Shown: in pieces, positions 17,417-26,299 of the stretch | Numbering within the stretch: position 1 is the stretch's first letter | How the letters are laid out: every line of letters starts with the position of its first letter | Assembly (NCBI GenBank): GCA_963796485.1 | Contig: CAWCLV010000004.1 | Location: 372,001 to 436,000, forward strand | Length of the DNA: 64,000 nt | Source of the DNA: CAWCDJ01 sp963796485 | GTDB lineage: Bacteria; Acidobacteriota; Terriglobia; Bryobacterales; Bryobacteraceae | Direction: 5' to 3' | Translations under genes and position numbers: made by a program | The notes under the pieces: generated by a model | Seen by the model: only the letters and a program-made list of their open reading frames with translations | What the model was told of the DNA's origin: nothing | Database searches by the model: none

Positions 17417-18325
17417 TTGCCTGCAATATCCATGAAGGAATTGCTCGAAGCCGGCGTTCACTTCGGGCACCAGACCAAGCGCTGGAATCCGAAGATGAAA
17501 GAATACATCTTCGGCGAACGCAACGGAATTTACATCATCGACCTTCAGAAGACCCTGAAGATGTTCAAAGACGCCGCCCGGTTCGTGGGCGAAATGGCCG
17601 CGCAGGGCAAGAACGTGCTCTTCGTGGGCACTAAGCGCCAGGCACAGGAAGCCATCGCCGAAGAGGCCAAGCGCTGCCAGATGTACTACGTGAACCAGCG
17701 CTGGCTGGGCGGACTGCTCACCAACATGGCCACGGTGCAGAAGTCGATCAAGCGCCTTAAGGAACTGGAAGCCATGGCGTCCGTCGAAGGCGGGTACGCC
17801 GGCCGGCCGAAGAAGGAAATTATCCGGCTCGAGCGCGAACGGAAGCACCTGGACCAGAATCTGGCCGGCATCAAAGACATGCCGGGGCTGCCGGACGTGC
17901 TGTTCGTGATCGACTCGAACAAGGAAGCCATTGCGGTTAAGGAAGCGCGCCGCCTCGGGATCCCCGTCGTGGCTATCGTCGATACCAATTGCGACCCCGA
18001 TGAAGTGGATTGCGTAATTCCGGGCAACGACGACGCACTGCGCGCGATCCGGCTGTTCGCGAGCAAGATCGCGGACGCGGTGGTCGAGGGTCGATCTCTC
18101 GCAACCGAGCACGATTTCGCAGCCGACAAGATCGTGGAAGAAGAAACCCCGTCTGAGGAAGGCATGCTGGAATACACGGAGTACGTGGATCCCAAGTACG
18201 CCGAGAAGATCATGGCGGAGAGTTTGAGCATGGAGGATGAACCGGCCGCGTCTCCGCGCAAGGGCCCGGCATCCGAGACCGCCGAACCCACGCCCGAGCC
18301 GGTCGTGACAGAGGGCGGACACTAG
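17417..18325 (+). CDS. rpsB: 30S ribosomal protein S2
   Basis: 302 residues, longer than the usual about 240-260 owing to an acidic, Pro/Glu-rich C-terminal tail after residue about 255. ISMKELLEAGVHFGHQTKRWNPKM, the QRWLGGLLTN segment, and IPVVAIVDTNCDPDEVDCVIPGNDDA are S2 signatures. A TTG start at 17417 follows a GAGGAGGT Shine-Dalgarno with short spacing; ATG 17432 would lose the usual five residues before MKELL. Confidence 0.96.
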   Translation: MPAISMKELLEAGVHFGHQTKRWNPKMKEYIFGERNGIYIIDLQKTLKMFKDAARFVGEMAAQGKNVLFVGTKRQAQEAIAEEAKRCQMYYVNQRWLGGLLTNMATVQKSIKRLKELEAMASVEGGYAGRPKKEIIRLERERKHLDQNLAGIKDMPGLPDVLFVIDSNKEAIAVKEARRLGIPVVAIVDTNCDPDEVDCVIPGNDDALRAIRLFASKIADAVVEGRSLATEHDFAADKIVEEETPSEEGMLEYTEYVDPKYAEKIMAESLSMEDEPAASPRKGPASETAEPTPEPVVTEGGH

Positions 18326-18336
18326 AAAACCTACCC

Positions 18337-18379
18337 GTTCCCACACGGACGCGGCTCTGTGCCGCCACCGTGTGGGAGC
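18337..18379 (+). repeat. Hairpin in the rpsB-tsf gap (palindromic repeat family B)
   Basis: GTTCCCACACGG (18337-18348) pairs with CCGTGTGGGAGC (18368-18379) with one mismatch, and an inner GCGGC/GCCGC stem extends it. It contains the decamer CGCGGCTCTG also found in the 2834-2881 terminator and, inverted, at 22566-22575. It may attenuate or process the rpsB-tsf transcript. Confidence 0.6.
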
Positions 18380-18409
18380 GCGCATTCTAAAGGAATAAGA
18401 AACAGAGTT

Positions 18410-19048
<639 letters not shown>

Positions 19049-19756
19049 ATGGCCCGCTACAACCGCCTTCTGCTGAAACTGAGCGGCGAAGTCCTGGCCG
19101 GGGGCGCTCCGTTCGGAATCAGCGCCGAACGGGTGAACAGTCTGGCGAAGGAAGTGGCGGACGTAGCGGCAACCGGCGTTCAGATTGGAGTCGTGGTTGG
19201 CGGCGGCAACATCTTCCGGGGCGTCGCCGCCGCCGCGCAGAACATGGACCGGGTCACGGCGGACCACATGGGCATGCTGGCCACGGTCATCAATTCACTG
19301 GCTTTCTCGGATGCCCTGGAGCAGATCGGCGTGCCCACCCGGGTGATGAGCGCCATCGAAATGCACCAGGTTGCCGAACCCTACATCCGGCGCCGGGCCA
19401 TCCGGCACCTGGAAAAAGGGCGTATCGCCATCTTCGCCGCGGGCACCTCGAATCCCTATTTTTCCACCGATACCGCCGCCACCCTCAGAGCCCTGGAGAT
19501 CAAGGCCGACGTGATCGCCAAAGCCACCCGGGTGGATGGCGTCTACGACAAAGATCCCTTGAAATTTGCGGACGCGGTGAAATACGAGACCGTATCGTAC
19601 CTGAACGTGCTCTCGAACGGCCTCGGCGTCATGGACGCAACCGCCGTGGCGATGTGCCGCGATAACAAGCTCCCCATCCTGGTTTTCAACCTCACCACTC
19701 CCGGCAACATTATGCGCATTGCCATGGGCGAACAGGTTGGAACCGTCATTCGATAG
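19049..19756 (+). CDS. pyrH: Uridylate kinase
   Basis: UMP to UDP, amino-acid-kinase fold, hexameric in bacteria. 235 residues: RLLLKLSGEVLAG, the GVVVGGGNIFRG glycine loop, DHMGMLATVINSLAF, and GTSNPYFSTDTAA, KATRVDGVYDKDP and LPILVFNLT near the C-terminus. No spacing from tsf, so the two are coupled. Confidence 0.97.
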   Translation: MARYNRLLLKLSGEVLAGGAPFGISAERVNSLAKEVADVAATGVQIGVVVGGGNIFRGVAAAAQNMDRVTADHMGMLATVINSLAFSDALEQIGVPTRVMSAIEMHQVAEPYIRRRAIRHLEKGRIAIFAAGTSNPYFSTDTAATLRALEIKADVIAKATRVDGVYDKDPLKFADAVKYETVSYLNVLSNGLGVMDATAVAMCRDNKLPILVFNLTTPGNIMRIAMGEQVGTVIR

Positions 19757-19763
19757 CGTCCCG

Positions 19764-20939
19764 TTACCGGGCCACCAGCCTGAGAAAGGGACCGGCACGG
19801 AAGATCGTCAAACCGAGTGAGCCGCAAACGACGTAAGCGCCAGCCCATAGCGGGCGCCTGCCTCGCCATCCTCAGCACCACCCAGGCGAGCAGGACACTG
19901 TCCACCCTCATGAATGCGTACGCTTCGGCCATGATTGGGGCTGCTGGACGCAACCGCCAGCCAGGATGACAGACGGAAAAACGATTAGCGTATCCTCCTT
20001 CCAGCCGCCTTCCCGAAATTCCCGGTAAACGGTCTTCGCGAACCAGAAGAATGCCCCAAGAAGACACAGGCACGCGGCCAGATCCAGTGATTCGAGAAGA
20101 ACGTTGAGAGGCGGCGAGACGGCTCTCGGCAACGGCTGAAAGAGCCGGGCGACTTGCGGCCACACCGGGACGGAAAGCAGGCTCAAGCTGGTCGTGGCCG
20201 GTGTGCGCGACGCGCAAAAGGCAAACCAACCGAACGAGGGGAGCGCCGTAGATGCCGTCCAGAGCACGCGGCGGTATTCTCGCCGCATCAGGAATGCGAG
20301 CCCCACCCCGGCGCTTACCAGGAGCCCGGATTCCCGCACCAGCGGGAGAAGAGTCAAAAGAACCAGGCATGCCCGCCAACGCCCGCGCTGGAACAGCCAT
20401 AGGGCGGCGAAGAAACCGGCCACGGCCGGACCATCGACCACCATGCGGTCGGTGGAGGCGACAACCGCGGGGATCAGCGCGAACAACGCCAGTGCCGCCG
20501 CGGGGGAGACATGTTCCTCCGCGAGGCGCAAAAAGCAGACAGCTCCAAATGCGAGGACAACATCCACTAAGCCGATGTAGAACAGATCGACGGCACCCGG
20601 GTTCCCGGCCGCAAACAGCGCGGCAAGCGCGGGCATCAGAATCCGACGCGAGCGATATTGCGGATCGTCCAGGTATTTCCAGTACTGTTTACGCCCGAGG
20701 GGGTCGTGAGCGATAACCCGGTATTCCTGCCCGTCGTATCCAAAGCTCCGGGGGTATTGAAAACTGCCCTGCAATTCCGGAGGCAGCGGCAGTTGGTCAC
20801 CGGCGAAGAAGAGGCCGGCGGGGTCGCCGCGCGTCGAGGTGATACAGTAGAATCCCTGCCAGGCTATTGTAACCAGCAGAAAGGCCCAGAAGGATACCAG
20901 GGCAATATACGGGCCGGTCCTCCGGTATGCGCTGGACAT
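19764..20939 (-). pseudogene. Polytopic membrane protein with two compensating frameshifts
   Basis: The main frame runs from ATG 20939 with at least seven hydrophobic segments and a GYDGQEYRVIAHDP extramembrane loop near residues 65-80, and hits a TGA at 19908. From there a second frame carries PIMAEAYAFMRVDSVLLAWVVLRMAR, another membrane helix; the first frame then resumes at about 19875 with LWAGAYVVCGSLGLTIFRAG and a stop at 19764. One insertion and one deletion within about 100 bp would explain this. Family not certain; it resembles uncharacterised acidobacterial integral membrane proteins (possibly glycosyltransferase-like). It interrupts the usual pyrH-frr pair on the opposite strand. 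Confidence 0.55.
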
Positions 20940-20993
20940 CACAGAGAGTCTAACAGCCGTGCATGGATGTACGCAGCCACCCATCACCTTACG

Positions 20994-20999
20994 TATAAT
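20994..20999 (+). promoter_or_regulatory. Putative -10 box of frr
   Basis: A perfect TATAAT lies 20 bp before the frr ATG; no good -35 match is seen at the expected distance. It fits frr needing its own promoter after separation from pyrH. Confidence 0.4.
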
Positions 21000-21019
21000 C
21001 GTTACTTGGAACGTGTGCT

Positions 21020-21625
21020 ATGAAAACAGAACAACAAGCAGCACCGAGCGGTCAGACATTCAACTCCCTGAAAGAGGTTGAATCGAACCTGAGAACGCGG
21101 ATGGAGAAGGCCGTCAGCGACCTGCAGCACGAAATGGCTTCCATTCGGACCGGGCGCGCCTCCCTGGGGATTTTAGACCACATTCGTGTGGATTATTACG
21201 GCACGCCCACCCCCCTGAACCAACTTGCGAACCTGCACGTCCCGGAGCCTTCGCTGATCACGATTCAGCCATGGGATGTCTCCCAGATCGGGCCGATCGA
21301 GAAGGCGATCCGGACCTCGGACCTGGGATTGAACCCCGCCAACGACGGCAAGGTCATCCGCCTGCCGATCCCGCCCCTGACGGAAGAGCGGCGGAAGGAC
21401 CTGGTGAAGAAACTCCATGGCGCCGCCGAACACCACCGCGTTTCGGTGAGGAATGTCCGCCGCGACGGCAACGAAGCGGTGAAGAAGCTGATGAAGGACA
21501 AGAAGATCACCGAAGACGACGAGAAGCGGGGGCTTGACGAGATCCAGAAGGTCACGGATTCGTACATGCAGAAAATCGACCAGGCCGCGAAAACCAAGGA
21601 AAAAGAGATCCTCGAGATTCGCTGA
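21020..21625 (+). CDS. frr: Ribosome recycling factor
   Basis: 201 residues, about 16 longer at the N-terminus than E. coli RRF. Core: MASIRTGRASLGILDHIRVDYYGTP, then SLITIQPWD, NDGKVIRLPIPPLTEERRKDLVKK, VRNVRRDGNEAVKKL and the C-terminal helix with DSYMQKIDQAAKTKEKEILEI. Splits post-termination ribosomes with EF-G. Confidence 0.97.
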   Translation: MKTEQQAAPSGQTFNSLKEVESNLRTRMEKAVSDLQHEMASIRTGRASLGILDHIRVDYYGTPTPLNQLANLHVPEPSLITIQPWDVSQIGPIEKAIRTSDLGLNPANDGKVIRLPIPPLTEERRKDLVKKLHGAAEHHRVSVRNVRRDGNEAVKKLMKDKKITEDDEKRGLDEIQKVTDSYMQKIDQAAKTKEKEILEIR

Positions 21626-21639
21626 TTCTCGGAACATTT

Positions 21640-22545
21640 ATGGCTTGGTACACGGTGCGAGTGCCGGCATCAAGCGCCAATCTGGGGCCCGGCTTCGACG
21701 CACTCGGCCTGGCACTTGGCGTGTATCTGACATGCCGCTTTCGCCGAAGCGAGAGGCTCCTGATTTCGGCGGCGGGCCGCGATGCCGGGCAAATCTCCCT
21801 CGGGCAGGACAATCTGATCTGGCAGACGGCGCGTACGGTGGCCGGAAGCATCGGAACCGGGATGCCGCCGATCGAACTGGAAATCCGCAACGACATCCCG
21901 CTCGGCAAGGGGATGGGCTCGAGCGCGGCGGCACTCACGGCCGGTGTGGTCATTGCCGATCAACTGCTCGACCTTCATTGGAAACCGCTGCGAATCCTCG
22001 ACGAAGCGGCGCGGCTCGAAGGACACCCGGATAACGTCGCGCCGTGTACGCTGGGTTCGATCGTAGCGAGCGCCATCGATTCGGGGGGCGTCACGCGCGC
22101 CGTCCGACTGGACTTTCCACAGCGTTTCGGCCTGGCCGTAGTGGTGCCGGATTTCGACCTTCCGACTTCGAAGGCGCGTGCCGTGCTGCCCGAGAGCTAC
22201 AGCCGCGCCGACGCGGTTTTTAATGTGCAGCGCGCAGCCCTTCTGATTGCCGCCCTGGCCTCCGGCTCGACAGCGGCTTTCCCGGCGGCGCTCGAAGACC
22301 GGTTTCACCAGCCTTACCGGGAGGCCCTGGTGCCCGGATTGCACGAGATTCTCAAGCTGCGTGCGCCAGGTTTGCTGGGATGCACGCTGAGCGGCGCGGG
22401 GCCTTCGATCCTGGTGTTTTACGAGCGCGGTTACGAAACCGTGTGCGACCTCGTCCGGCAGATCTTCCGGCTGAAGGGCCACGAGTCGGAAACGCTGCAC
22501 GCAAACATCGCGCCCTGCGGATTTGAGTTGGCGGAAGAGACATAG
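21640..22545 (+). CDS. thrB: Homoserine kinase (GHMP family)
   Basis: Phosphorylates homoserine on the way to threonine. 301 residues: VRVPASSANLGPGFDALGLAL, the ATP-binding GHMP motif IPLGKGMGSSAA, EGHPDNVAPCTLG and GCTLSGAGPSILVF near the C-terminus. Follows frr by 14 bp, probably co-transcribed; convergent with the csm operon. Confidence 0.96.
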   Translation: MAWYTVRVPASSANLGPGFDALGLALGVYLTCRFRRSERLLISAAGRDAGQISLGQDNLIWQTARTVAGSIGTGMPPIELEIRNDIPLGKGMGSSAAALTAGVVIADQLLDLHWKPLRILDEAARLEGHPDNVAPCTLGSIVASAIDSGGVTRAVRLDFPQRFGLAVVVPDFDLPTSKARAVLPESYSRADAVFNVQRAALLIAALASGSTAAFPAALEDRFHQPYREALVPGLHEILKLRAPGLLGCTLSGAGPSILVFYERGYETVCDLVRQIFRLKGHESETLHANIAPCGFELAEET

Positions 22546-22565
22546 GCCGCGGTCCTCCGAGGCCA

Positions 22566-22575
22566 CAGAGCCGCG
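22566..22575 (-). repeat. Decamer core of palindromic repeat family B (degenerate copy)
   Basis: The gap between thrB and csm5 contains CAGAGCCGCG, the reverse complement of the CGCGGCTCTG core seen in the hairpins at 2834 and 18337. Flanking arms are decayed. Confidence 0.35.
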
Positions 22576-22614
22576 CGCGTTAGCGAGCGGGCGGCGTTCA
22601 GGTTCACGCGAGGG

Positions 22615-23760
22615 CTATTCCACGACTTCGAGTTCCACCCAACCCGGCAGCGTGGCCGGCTTGTTGTTGAGGAACACGATGCGGCGCGTCTTGGGGAACG
22701 GCAGATTGCTGGCCAGCGCGCGGTTGTACAGCGCAAACTGCTGCAGAATCTGGCGGTATTCGGGATTGGTCGTATCCAGCCAGGCGCTCTTGGCCGTCAA
22801 CCCGCCGCCCCACCCGAGGCATAGCAGGCAGGCGCCACGTTCACGGGCGGCGGCGAGCCGCTGCTCCAGTTCCGTCAGGCTCTGATCCAGCAGGTTGAGG
22901 CCGGTCCAGGATGCGTACTGGCGTTGCAGCATCAATAAGCCGGCAGCGTAAATGTTGGCCGCCTCGAAAATGCGACCCCGGCTCAGTTCGGGCCAGCGGA
23001 TCGAGCGGCGCACTTCGGGCTGAAGGAAGAACGACTTTTCCTCCCATTTGCCTTCAAAAACGGTGCCGGGAGTCGCCATCTCCGCAAAAGCGGGGGTGCT
23101 CTCTTCGGGACGCATGCCATCGACCGCGCCCCTCGGGCTCTGCTTCCAGCCGAGCGCCAGGGCACTGCCGCGAGGCTGCAACGTGGACGTCCGCAGGAGA
23201 TAAATCTTGAATTGCGAGACCGCCACCGTGGAGGAATCGCCGGCGCTCACGAAGCGCATGCGGTTCGATCCGGCGGGTCCGAGAGCCTGCTCTTCCACGA
23301 TCTCCGCGGGCCGGCGCGGAAGGCGCTCGCCCTGCACGCGCCCCAGCACGTCCTGGAGCATGCCGTCACGCCAATTGGCAAAGACCATCCCGGTACGCAA
23401 TCCGCCTTTGATGGCGGCGCCGGGCAGATATGGGCCGGACGGTCCCGAAGAGAAAGTCGGGATGTGCAGGCTCTCGCCCGACGCGCGGTTCCAATAGGCG
23501 GAGGAGGCGGGGTTTTCGAACGGCACCCGGCGGCCGGCGAAATTCTGGGCGAAGCCGCCCCAGGACGCGAAATCGAGCTTCTCGGCCTTCTTCAACTGCG
23601 CCAGGTAGCCTTCCAGGCGCGGCCCTTTGGCCAGCAGCCGGAAGATCCGCCACTGGTCGAGCACATTGACGTGATCTTTCCAGACCATGTAGTCGATGGG
23701 GCTCAATTTGCGGCCGTCGCCCACCAGCAGGGGAGTCAACGTCGTGAGGCGGTACTGCAT
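22615..23760 (-). CDS. csm5: Type III-A CRISPR RAMP protein Csm5
   Basis: 381 residues, last gene of the csm operon. N-terminal YRLTTLTPLLVGDGRKLSPID is the RAMP RRM start with the TPLxIGxG-type glycine turn; PYLPGAAIKGGLRTGMVF is the conserved SSIKGAxRT-like segment of Csm5. Expected to cap the 3' side of the crRNA backbone. ATG 23760 shares a base with the csm4 stop. The later region (ERGACLLCLGWGGGLTAKSAW) holds the second RAMP glycine loop. Confidence 0.85.
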   Translation of the reverse strand: MQYRLTTLTPLLVGDGRKLSPIDYMVWKDHVNVLDQWRIFRLLAKGPRLEGYLAQLKKAEKLDFASWGGFAQNFAGRRVPFENPASSAYWNRASGESLHIPTFSSGPSGPYLPGAAIKGGLRTGMVFANWRDGMLQDVLGRVQGERLPRRPAEIVEEQALGPAGSNRMRFVSAGDSSTVAVSQFKIYLLRTSTLQPRGSALALGWKQSPRGAVDGMRPEESTPAFAEMATPGTVFEGKWEEKSFFLQPEVRRSIRWPELSRGRIFEAANIYAAGLLMLQRQYASWTGLNLLDQSLTELEQRLAAARERGACLLCLGWGGGLTAKSAWLDTTNPEYRQILQQFALYNRALASNLPFPKTRRIVFLNNKPATLPGWVELEVVE

Positions 23761-24944
23761 CACTCCACCTCCGGAAGCGGAATCGAGAGCGCAAACCCGG
23801 ATCGGAAAACCGGGTGGGCGAACCCATCCGGAGCCACATCGGGCGCCGCGCCGCGAGGGTTGCTCGATGCCACCAGCACCGATCCCTCGGCAACCATCTG
23901 CAACTGTTTCTTCAGATCGCCCGATCCGGCGGGACTTTCGATGCGGCCACCGCGGGCGAGCAAGGCGTAATCGCCGCGCTCCCAATCGACCGTATCCGAT
24001 GCGCCCGGAGCAAACAGCGAAAGCAGCCAGTGGGCTTTGTCAGGAGCCGGGGTTCCTGGGTCCGGGGGCGGCGCTTCGGCCAACGGTTCGGCGGAAGATC
24101 CGGCGGAAGATCCGGCGGAAGGTTCGGCGGAAGATTCGGTGGACTCTTCGGAAGCCGGTTCGGCGGCTACAGGTTCAGGTTCAGGCGCAGGGGCAGGCTC
24201 GACCGGTTCCCCGGCCCCCGGCCCCGGGCTCCCGTCCCGCGCCATAATCATCTCCGGAAGCGAGCCTTCGAGGAACTCCGGCGTTTCCGAACGGCCCCAT
24301 CCGCGCGAACGCTCGCCGCCGAAGCCGGTATCGGCAAGCAGGCGGAAAGCGGCTTTGACGGGCTCCTGCCAGCGGTCGCGGGCGGCATCGTCCACGAACG
24401 AGACCGCTACCCACAACCCGGCACCCGGACGGAATTCCATGCAGGCCGTGGAATGCCGGTCGCTGGCCCCAGTCAGCCTATCGACACCGGCGGCCCATCG
24501 CACGGAAGTGCGAAACGGACCCAACCGCCCCGCGGGCACCAGACATTCGCTCGGGCCGTCCACCGACCAGTCGTCCGGGCCGAGAGTCTGGCCCGAAAGA
24601 AGCGCCTGTACGATTCCCAGCGGCACGAACCGCGCGCTTTTCCAGCGCACTCGCGCCGATATCAGCGCGGGCGAGGAGGGCGGCCAGATCGTCCGCGGCG
24701 GAACGATGAACCCGATGTCGTCCAAAAATGGAAAACACGAACTGAAGCACACGGCCGGCTCGGCGCTGCGGGCAGTCGCATCCAGCCATGCGTCCAGTCC
24801 GCCCATCAGGGCCATGGCAGACGTAACGGCCGAATATAACGAGTCGCTGTGGTAGATCACATCGACCTGGTTTCGGGCTCCCGAATCCGGGCCGATACGC
24901 CAAGGCCCGGCCGGACGCAGCTTGACAACCAATCCGGGGTTCAT
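23760..24944 (-). CDS. csm4: Type III-A CRISPR RAMP protein Csm4 with low-complexity insertion
   Basis: 394 residues versus about 300 usual. It begins with GLVVKLRPAGPWRIG and has DVIYHSDSLYSAVTSAM, the Csm4/Cmr3-type start; FGGERSRGWGRSE is the RAMP glycine loop. Residues of about 250-320 are an acidic Pro/Ala/Glu/Ser insertion made of short repeats (EPAPAPEPEP, SAGSSAGSSAE). Expected to bind the 5' crRNA handle next to Cas10. Start overlaps the csm3 stop. Confidence 0.85.
   Translation of the reverse strand: MNPGLVVKLRPAGPWRIGPDSGARNQVDVIYHSDSLYSAVTSAMALMGGLDAWLDATARSAEPAVCFSSCFPFLDDIGFIVPPRTIWPPSSPALISARVRWKSARFVPLGIVQALLSGQTLGPDDWSVDGPSECLVPAGRLGPFRTSVRWAAGVDRLTGASDRHSTACMEFRPGAGLWVAVSFVDDAARDRWQEPVKAAFRLLADTGFGGERSRGWGRSETPEFLEGSLPEMIMARDGSPGPGAGEPVEPAPAPEPEPVAAEPASEESTESSAEPSAGSSAGSSAEPLAEAPPPDPGTPAPDKAHWLLSLFAPGASDTVDWERGDYALLARGGRIESPAGSGDLKKQLQMVAEGSVLVASSNPRGAAPDVAPDGFAHPVFRSGFALSIPLPEVE
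24085..24144. repeat. 12-bp tandem repeats inside csm4
   Basis: About five imperfect copies of GATTCGGCGGAA-like units (24085-24144) encode the Ser/Ala/Glu/Gly tract. They are in register with the reading frame, so copy-number change would lengthen or shorten the linker without shifting frame. Confidence 0.7.
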
Positions 24945-25780
24945 TACTCCTCTTTCAGGAAGGAGAAGGCAGCTTCGGTAACGGCGGACTGAATGTCGCC
25001 AAGGGTCGCACCGGCGGCGATCTCTTTCTCGGGAGCGCCCGCAGCGTAATGATTTTTGCTCCGCCAGACCAGCCGCAGGCTGGAAAAACGCACCCTGCCG
25101 CTGCCCCGCGAGCCGCCACCGCCCAAAGCGTCGTCTTCGAGAAGACGCAACCCCTCCAGCACCCGCAGGAGCAGAGGAGCGTCTTCTTCGCACAGCACGT
25201 CGATCACGAACCGGGCGCGGAACCGCGCGCCGGCCGGTACGCGTTCGAGCGTCCGCGGGTTCGCCTGGGACGTGATGCGGTCGATGGCGTTCTCGCTCTT
25301 CACTTCCGTCAACTCGTCGTCGAGGTTCTCGCGCATCTGCGGCGTGATGCTCTCGGGATCGAGCGGGGCGTCAAACACCGCCAGCCGCGCGGGAGTGGCC
25401 TGGCTGGTCTCGAGCGTTTCGCCCTGCACCCGCTCCATGCGCCCCGGATTGCGCCCGAACAGCAGGCAGATTTCGTCATCGGGGCGGTCGCTCTGGTGAA
25501 TGCGCACTTCCTGCCCCTTACGGCGGGAAAGAAAGACCAGTTCCGTAGGGACGGCCAGCCCGGAGGACTGCTCGAGCAAGGAACGGATCTTGCCGCGCAG
25601 CGAACTGCCGGGCACATAGGGCCGGCCGAAAGCGTCCTTAACCACCGGATTGTCGGAACCGCCGATCTCCAGCGAACCCTTGCCGGCACCCACGTGCAGG
25701 CCGGTTTCGCAGTGCAATTCGCCTTCGAGAATCAGCTTCCCGATGAGTTTCAGCTCGGTTTGGGAGGTGTGTGCGCTCAT
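24944..25780 (-). CDS. csm3: Type III-A CRISPR backbone RNase Csm3
   Basis: 278 residues. ETGLHVGAG begins the RAMP fold; EIGGSDNPVVKD aligns with the Csm3 IGAIDSPVIKD-type loop whose aspartate cuts target RNA every 6 nt, so the catalytic Asp (D43) is present. PYVPGSSLRGKIRSLLE is the conserved glycine/arginine segment, and LLFGRNPG and GGGGSRGSGRVRF follow. Target RNA cleavage therefore looks possible. Three bp from csm2. Confidence 0.92.
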   Translation of the reverse strand: MSAHTSQTELKLIGKLILEGELHCETGLHVGAGKGSLEIGGSDNPVVKDAFGRPYVPGSSLRGKIRSLLEQSSGLAVPTELVFLSRRKGQEVRIHQSDRPDDEICLLFGRNPGRMERVQGETLETSQATPARLAVFDAPLDPESITPQMRENLDDELTEVKSENAIDRITSQANPRTLERVPAGARFRARFVIDVLCEEDAPLLLRVLEGLRLLEDDALGGGGSRGSGRVRFSSLRLVWRSKNHYAAGAPEKEIAAGATLGDIQSAVTEAAFSFLKEE

Positions 25781-25783
25781 GCT

Positions 25784-26296
25784 TTACTCGTTGTAGGCCA
25801 CGATGGCCTCAAAAAGATCCTTGAACCGCTCGTAACCGCGGATATCGTTCTTGCGCGTCACCTGGAGCAGCAGTTTTTCGAGCTGGTCGAGGCTGCGCAG
25901 CCCGTGACGGGCAATGGTGTAGGCCAGGCGCGCGCGCAACATGACAAATTCGTGCTGGCGCTCGCCTTCGGGTGTCCGCACGGCGCGCCGCACGGAGCTG
26001 TAAAGCCGCCGCAACTGGCTCTTGGTGCCCGAATCCATGTCGCGCATGCGGCTGACGATGGAATGGGCCTGATTGTCCAGGTACAGGGAATCGCTGATCA
26101 GTTTTTCGAGCTCGATTTCGGGAGGCCCCTCGGGCCGGCCGCGGTCGAAGCGGCGGTCTCCACGGTCGCCGCGCTCTCCCCGTTCGCCACGCTCGCCGGC
26201 CGGGCGATCGCCACGCGGCGGACCCCCCGGACCCCCCGGACCCCGGCTTTCGCGCGGGGGACGGTTTTCCTTCCGTTGCTCCTGCTCTTGTGCCAT
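25784..26296 (-). CDS. csm2: Type III-A CRISPR small subunit Csm2 with Gly/Arg-rich N-terminus
   Basis: 170 residues. The C-terminal about 110 residues are helical (VSRMRDMDSGTKSQLRRLY, FVMLRARLAYTIARHGL, FKDLFEAIVAYNE) and fit Csm2. The first about 60 residues are a Gly/Arg/Glu/Pro repeat tract (GERGERGERGDRGDRR), not part of usual Csm2 (about 130-140 residues). The tract resembles RG-rich RNA-binding tails. Position between cas10 and csm3 supports the call. Confidence 0.82.
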   Translation of the reverse strand: MAQEQEQRKENRPPRESRGPGGPGGPPRGDRPAGERGERGERGDRGDRRFDRGRPEGPPEIELEKLISDSLYLDNQAHSIVSRMRDMDSGTKSQLRRLYSSVRRAVRTPEGERQHEFVMLRARLAYTIARHGLRSLDQLEKLLLQVTRKNDIRGYERFKDLFEAIVAYNE

Positions 26297-26299
26297 GTG

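Noticed and set aside
22546..22614. Gap after csm5 as site of a CRISPR array.
   Set aside because: Only 69 bp, no repeated unit.
24085..26240. Short tandem repeats in csm4 and csm2 as a possible CRISPR array.
   Set aside because: Units are 9-12 bp, coding, and have no spacers; they encode low-complexity protein tracts.
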